A model generated the notes under the pieces. The model was not told the DNA's origin. It made no database searches and saw only the letters and a list, made by a program, of their open reading frames with translations. Positions 32,324 through 35,804 of a stretch of DNA of 35,804 bases are shown one piece after another. The stretch comes from CAZQIO01 sp964593405. Lineage in GTDB: Bacteria; Patescibacteriota; Minisyncoccia; Minisyncoccales; GBS-2. The stretch lies in the NCBI GenBank assembly GCA_964593405.1, contig CAZQIO010000003.1:1-35804 (forward strand), in the 5' to 3' direction. The first letter of the stretch is position 1; the number at the start of each line of letters is the position of its first letter. A program made the translations under genes and the position numbers.

Positions 32324-32398
32324 TGGCTCCGCGGGCAGGATTCGAACCTGCAACATCCGGCTTAACAGGCCGGCGTTCTACCGTTGAACTACCGCGGA
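32324..32398 (-). tRNA. trnN: tRNA-Asn (GTT), CCA encoded
   Basis: A full cloverleaf on the minus strand. The seven-base acceptor stem TCCGCGG/CCGCGGA, D-arm GTTC...GAAC, anticodon stem CCGGC/GCCGG with loop CTGTTAA (anticodon GTT, 32366-32364), and T-arm GCAGG-TTCGAAT-CCTGC are all paired. The discriminator is G and the 3' CCA is encoded at 32326-32324. It sits between rpoD and a membrane-protein gene on the same strand. Confidence 0.97.
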
Positions 32399-32435
32399 AT
32401 ATGGTCTAAATTTTGACCTTCTTCATTCTATCATA

Positions 32436-33554
32436 TTAGTAATATCCCTTCAACTTTTCCAATTTTTTATGTTCTCTTATTTTTTCAAGAGCCTTGGCTT
32501 CAATTTGTCTTATTCTTTCTCTTGTCACTCCAAATTCTTTTCCTACTTCTTCTAAAGTGTGGCAAATACCATCTTTTAAGCCAAACCTCATTTCTATAAT
32601 TTTTCTTTCTCTAGGGCTAAGTTCATCTAAAATTTCGTTCAGCCTCTCTCTTAAAAGTCTTCTTGCCACTTCCACATCTGGTGGAGGAGTTTTTTCATCG
32701 GCGACAAATTCTGCCAAAATTGAATCTTCCTCATCTTCACCAACTGGAGTTTCCAAAGAAACTGTTCCTTCTGAGATTTTCATTAAATGATGGACTTTAT
32801 CAACCTCAACTCCCATTTCGGCAGCAATTTCTTCCGGCAAAGGTTCCCTGCCCAAATCCTGTAACAATCTTCTTTTTATTTGGTTGAACTTTGTCAGCAT
32901 TTCAACCATATGAACAGGAATTCTAATCGTCCTGGCCTGGTCTGCTAAAGCCCTTGTGATCGCTTGTCTTATCCACCAAGTAGCGTAAGTTGAGAATTTA
33001 TATCCTTTTCTCCAGTCAAATTTTTCAACAGCTCTCAAAAGCCCAATGTTTCCTTGCTGAATCAAATCCAAAAGAGTCATGTGGGGAGATCTTCCAATGT
33101 ACTTTTTGGCAATTGAAACTACCAATCTCAAATTAGCTTTTATTAATTTTTCTTTTGCCTTTTTGTCATTCTTTTCAATTCTTTTTGCTAACTCAATTTC
33201 TTCTTCCGGAGTCAAGACAGGAGTCTCTCCAATTTCTCTTAAATATAACTGCACAGGATCTATTTTTGAATCTTTTGGAAAGATCTCTTTTTCTTCTGGA
33301 ATTAAAAACTCTCTTTCTTCTGTCACTTTAATTCCTTCGATTTTTAGTTGTTCAAAGATTGTTTCTAAGGTTGTAACATCTTTGTCAGCTTCTGGAAAAT
33401 AATCTAAAATTTCATCTAAAGTAAGAAAACCTTTTTCTTTTCCTTTTTTAATCAAATTCAAAAGCCTGTCTTTTAACAAGACTTCTTTTGTTTGTTGAAC
33501 TTTCTTTTTCTCTTTTTTGATTTTTTTTGTTTTTGCTTTTTTCTTTTTTCTCAT
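32436..33554 (-). CDS. rpoD: primary RNA polymerase sigma factor
   Basis: A 372-residue sigma-70 (SigA). A lysine-rich N-terminus is followed by a region 1.1-like segment (about 28-95) and region 1.2 'DPVQLYLREIGETPVLT'. Region 2 contains 'NLRLVVSIAKKYIGRS', 'LLDLIQQGNIGLLRAV' and 'FSTYATWWIRQAITRALADQ', the -10 reading helix. Region 3 and region 4 ('LSPRERKIIEMRFGL', 'TLEEVGKEFGVTRERIRQIE') are complete. It is the housekeeping factor expected to read the TTGACA/TATAAT promoters seen in this window. It overlaps dnaG by four bases, the classic dnaG-rpoD arrangement. Confidence 0.97.
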   Translation of the reverse strand: MRKKKKAKTKKIKKEKKKVQQTKEVLLKDRLLNLIKKGKEKGFLTLDEILDYFPEADKDVTTLETIFEQLKIEGIKVTEEREFLIPEEKEIFPKDSKIDPVQLYLREIGETPVLTPEEEIELAKRIEKNDKKAKEKLIKANLRLVVSIAKKYIGRSPHMTLLDLIQQGNIGLLRAVEKFDWRKGYKFSTYATWWIRQAITRALADQARTIRIPVHMVEMLTKFNQIKRRLLQDLGREPLPEEIAAEMGVEVDKVHHLMKISEGTVSLETPVGEDEEDSILAEFVADEKTPPPDVEVARRLLRERLNEILDELSPRERKIIEMRFGLKDGICHTLEEVGKEFGVTRERIRQIEAKALEKIREHKKLEKLKGYY

Positions 33555-35281
33555 AATTTGGCTAACTTTTCAGTGAGATGACGTAATTGTTCTGTTAGTT
33601 GTTGAACTTTTTCAAAATTTTTTTCCACCTCAGCCATTCTCAATTTTTCTGAAATTTCTTTTATCTTTTCTTTTATTTTAATCGATTGCAGCTCTTTCAG
33701 GCAAAATTTTAAATCTGTTAAAATGTTTTCCTGATCTATCTCTTCTAACTCAGCCCTCAATGAAAGAATGTTGAAATATTCTTTGGTTTCTGGTGAAAAT
33801 TCTTCTGGAGTTAATTTTTGATTGGCTTTTATTTTTTGTAAAATTTCGCTCGCTTTTGAATCAAACAACGAAATTGTTTCTTCATTAATTATTTTAATAT
33901 TTTCAGGAGATTTCAAAAGCAAAACTAAAATTCTTTCTTGCAAAATTTCGGTTCTCGATTTTTGGGACATTGTTAGACTTTCTTCGGCTTCAATGCCAAG
34001 GGTTTCTTCTTCAATTTTTATCTTTTCGAGTTCTCTCTCAATATTTTCTTCTCTAACCTCCAGTTCCCTTGCCAACTTTGAAATCCAGTGAGCTTTTTCA
34101 ATTTGGTTGGGAATTCTTTTGATAACTGGCAACAACATTTTGGCAATTTCTTTTTTCCCTTCTAAGGTTTTTTTATCATATTTGGAAAATGCGCTTTGAA
34201 AGTAAAATTCCAAAATGGAAAGAGAATTCAAAATTGCCTCCTGGAAGGACGTTGGGTTTTCTGAAATAACATCGGCTGGGTCTTTGTTTTGAGGAAGAGA
34301 AACCACTTTAATGTTAAAACCGCTTAACTGAGCGAGATCTATTCCCCTTTTTGTTGCAAAATCTCCGGCAATATCCATATCAAAGGCCAAATAAAGATTA
34401 TCTGAATATCGTTTCAAAACTCTCAATTGAAAAGGACTCAGAGATGTGCCACAACTGGAAACGGTATTCTCAAACCCTACTTGATGGGCCAAAATTACGT
34501 CTGTGTAGCCCTCAACTAAAATACAAAAATCTCTCTTTCTTATTTCAACTTTTGCCTCGTTCAGACCATACAAAACTTTGCTTTTATCGTACAGTAATGT
34601 GTTTGGAGTGTTAATATACTTTGCCCCCTCTTCTTCTTTGAAAATTCTTCCTCCAAAACCAATGACTTGTGAGTTTAAATCAAAAATTGGAAAAATTATT
34701 CTTCCCCTAAATCTATCGTAATATTTTCCGCTCTCTGTTTTAATGGCCAAGCCTGCCTTTTCTATTTCCTCTTTTTTGTATCCTTTTGAAACCAAAAATT
34801 TGATCAAAGAGTCAAAAGTTTTTGGGGCCCAGCCAATCCTCCATTTTTGAATTGATTCATCGTTAATTCCTCTCCCTTTTAAATAATCTAAAACTTCTTT
34901 TCCAGTTTTCGATTCCAATTGCTTTTGAAAAAACTTTGTTGCCAACTCACAAATTTCAAAGAGCCTCATTCTTTCAGTTTTTAATTCTGGCTTTATAGGT
35001 TTTAGTTCAACTCCTGCCTTTTGGGCCAAGATTTTCAAAGCCTCGCCAAATTCGATCCCTTCAATGAGCATTACAAACTTGAAGACATCGCCTCCACGCG
35101 AACATCCAAAACAATGCCAAATTTGCCTTTCTGGAGAGACAAAAAATGATGGATTTTTCTCTGAATGGAAAGGACAAAGGGCCCTAAAATTTCTTCCGCA
35201 TCTTTTCAAATTAATGTAAGAAGAGATTACCTCGACAATGTCTAATTTTGATTTTATTTCTTCAATTGGGGAAATTTCCAT
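33551..35281 (-). CDS. dnaG: DNA primase
   Basis: A 576-residue bacterial primase that makes RNA primers for replication. The CHC2 zinc finger has Cys36, His39, Cys57 and Cys60 ('CPFHSEKNPSFF', 'WHCFGCSRGGD'). The catalytic core has 'GRGIND', 'RFRGRIIFPIFD', the TOPRIM glutamate in 'LVEGYTDVI', 'SCGTSLS' and the metal-binding 'LAFDMDIAGD'. The C-terminal 150 residues are a helical, DnaB-binding-like region with a coiled end. It is first in the dnaG-rpoD operon. Its promoter lies inside the start of the divergent glycosyltransferase gene. Confidence 0.97.
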   Translation of the reverse strand: MEISPIEEIKSKLDIVEVISSYINLKRCGRNFRALCPFHSEKNPSFFVSPERQIWHCFGCSRGGDVFKFVMLIEGIEFGEALKILAQKAGVELKPIKPELKTERMRLFEICELATKFFQKQLESKTGKEVLDYLKGRGINDESIQKWRIGWAPKTFDSLIKFLVSKGYKKEEIEKAGLAIKTESGKYYDRFRGRIIFPIFDLNSQVIGFGGRIFKEEEGAKYINTPNTLLYDKSKVLYGLNEAKVEIRKRDFCILVEGYTDVILAHQVGFENTVSSCGTSLSPFQLRVLKRYSDNLYLAFDMDIAGDFATKRGIDLAQLSGFNIKVVSLPQNKDPADVISENPTSFQEAILNSLSILEFYFQSAFSKYDKKTLEGKKEIAKMLLPVIKRIPNQIEKAHWISKLARELEVREENIERELEKIKIEEETLGIEAEESLTMSQKSRTEILQERILVLLLKSPENIKIINEETISLFDSKASEILQKIKANQKLTPEEFSPETKEYFNILSLRAELEEIDQENILTDLKFCLKELQSIKIKEKIKEISEKLRMAEVEKNFEKVQQLTEQLRHLTEKLAKL

Positions 35282-35296
35282 AATTTGCTACAATTT

Positions 35297-35325
35297 ATTA
35301 TAACATGCCTTTGAGGATTGCCCAA
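35297..35325 (-). promoter_or_regulatory. dnaG-rpoD operon promoter
   Basis: TTGGGC (35325-35320), a 17-base spacer and a consensus TATAAT (35302-35297) lie on the minus strand, 15 bases before the dnaG ATG. The -35 lies within the first codons of the divergent glycosyltransferase gene. Confidence 0.55.
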
Positions 35326-35804
35326 ATTGCCCCCCCTTGGATTTCTGTTCCGCCAAAAACTTACGGGGGAACGGAATTGGTGATTTCTTGGCTTTGCGAT
35401 GAACTAGTAAGGAGGGGGCACAAAGTAACTCTTTTTGCCTCCGGAGATTCAAAGACAAAGGCAAAGTTGGTACCTGTTTGGCCATCTTGCCTTTGGAGTG
35501 CAAATTTAAGATCTCCCCACGCCGTTTTTTCTTTGATGTATCAAAAACTAATCGAAATGCAAAATGAGTTTGACATCATTCACGACCATTGCGAGTTTTA
35601 CACTTGTCCATTTTCAAAATTTCTAAAACCACCAATTGTCACTACCCTGCACCATCCCTTAACAGAAGAAACGATTACCCTTTACAAAAAATTTCCAAAC
35701 ATTCATTTTGTCGCAATCTCAAAGCATCAAAGAAAACAAGCACCTGGAATAAACATTGTCAAAACAATCTATCATGGCCTTCCTTTGGAAAAATATCCTT
35801 TCAA
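35305..35804 (+). CDS. GT4-family glycosyltransferase, N-terminal part (runs off the edge)
   Basis: The frame from the ATG at 35305 stays open to the last base (166 residues seen). It has the N-terminal Rossmann domain of GT4 enzymes: 'MPLRIAQIAPPWISVPP', the donor-loop 'YGGTELVISWLCDELVRRGH', 'VTLFASGDS', then 'FDIIHDHCEFYTCPFS', 'PIVTTLHHPL' and 'HFVAISKHQR'. This wording matches GT4 proteins active in polysaccharide or glycolipid synthesis. The C-terminal nucleotide-sugar domain lies outside the window. It diverges from dnaG with only 23 bases between the start codons. No ribosome binding site is visible. Confidence 0.92.
   Translation, partial: MPLRIAQIAPPWISVPPKTYGGTELVISWLCDELVRRGHKVTLFASGDSKTKAKLVPVWPSCLWSANLRSPHAVFSLMYQKLIEMQNEFDIIHDHCEFYTCPFSKFLKPPIVTTLHHPLTEETITLYKKFPNIHFVAISKHQRKQAPGINIVKTIYHGLPLEKYPF

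Noticed and set aside
32403..32418. GGTC...GACC stem downstream of rpoD as a terminator
   Set aside because: The stem has only four base pairs and no T-tract follows; rpoD transcripts may read into tRNA-Asn.
1..35804. CRISPR array or prophage
   Set aside because: No regularly spaced direct repeats, no cas genes, no phage structural genes and no integrase or transposase gene were seen.

Overview
The window is AT-rich, densely packed DNA that looks like a scaffold from a Candidate Phyla Radiation (Patescibacteria, possibly Parcubacteria-like) bacterium. The evidence is mixed. Gene content is typical of that group: two CAP-domain surface proteins, a sortase next to one of them, a DUF5667-type secreted coiled-coil protein, a pilin-like C-terminus on a large exported protein, archaeal-looking RtcA and Hel308-like proteins, and many small membrane proteins. 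Genes overlap or abut, Shine-Dalgarno sequences are almost absent, and -10 boxes often sit 6-9 bases before ATG. TGA is used as a stop, so this is not a UGA-recoding (Gracilibacteria-type) genome. The exact lineage cannot be fixed from the sequence alone. Two runs of ten N (3973-3982, 15053-15062) are assembly gaps.

Layout. 60-3618 (minus): a MacA-MacB-type ABC efflux operon (adaptor, ATPase, permease). 3740-4056: a GC-rich structured non-coding segment, broken by a gap and ending in a strong terminator. 4054-6674 (minus): ECF sigma factor, probable membrane anti-sigma factor, small secreted helical protein and a CAP-domain protein. 6728-8380 (minus): small membrane protein, bacterial PH protein, stand-alone ATP-cone and methyltransferase. 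8472-9491 (plus): rtcA, convergent with an MgtA-like P-type ATPase (9507-12047), followed by an exported protein with a pilin-like tail and a DUF2905 protein. 13886-14312 is intergenic and holds two inverted repeats. 14313-15083 is an exonuclease III gene interrupted by a gap and a frameshift.

15149-19077 (plus) is a compact run of inorganic pyrophosphatase, GNAT/FemAB-like transferase, ATP-grasp ligase and a fold-type III PLP decarboxylase. The last three look like a small dedicated biosynthetic pathway and are the best candidate for an undescribed system. A Hel308-like helicase (minus) converges on it. 21381-23129 is a secreted coiled-coil protein ending in a four-cysteine Kazal domain. miaB-miaA follow. 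A CAP-sortase operon (25457-27206, minus) diverges from a secreted membrane-anchored protein (27285) across a perfect palindrome that carries both -35 boxes.

27.9-31.3 kb is an accessory stretch. It has a frameshifted small membrane protein, a V4R-like plus PAS sensor pair without a kinase, a zincin-type metallopeptidase gene broken by three frameshifts, a minimal C39-like cysteine peptidase and a gene remnant. The right end is housekeeping: a multi-pass membrane protein, tRNA-Asn, rpoD and dnaG (minus), with a divergent GT4 glycosyltransferase running off the edge.
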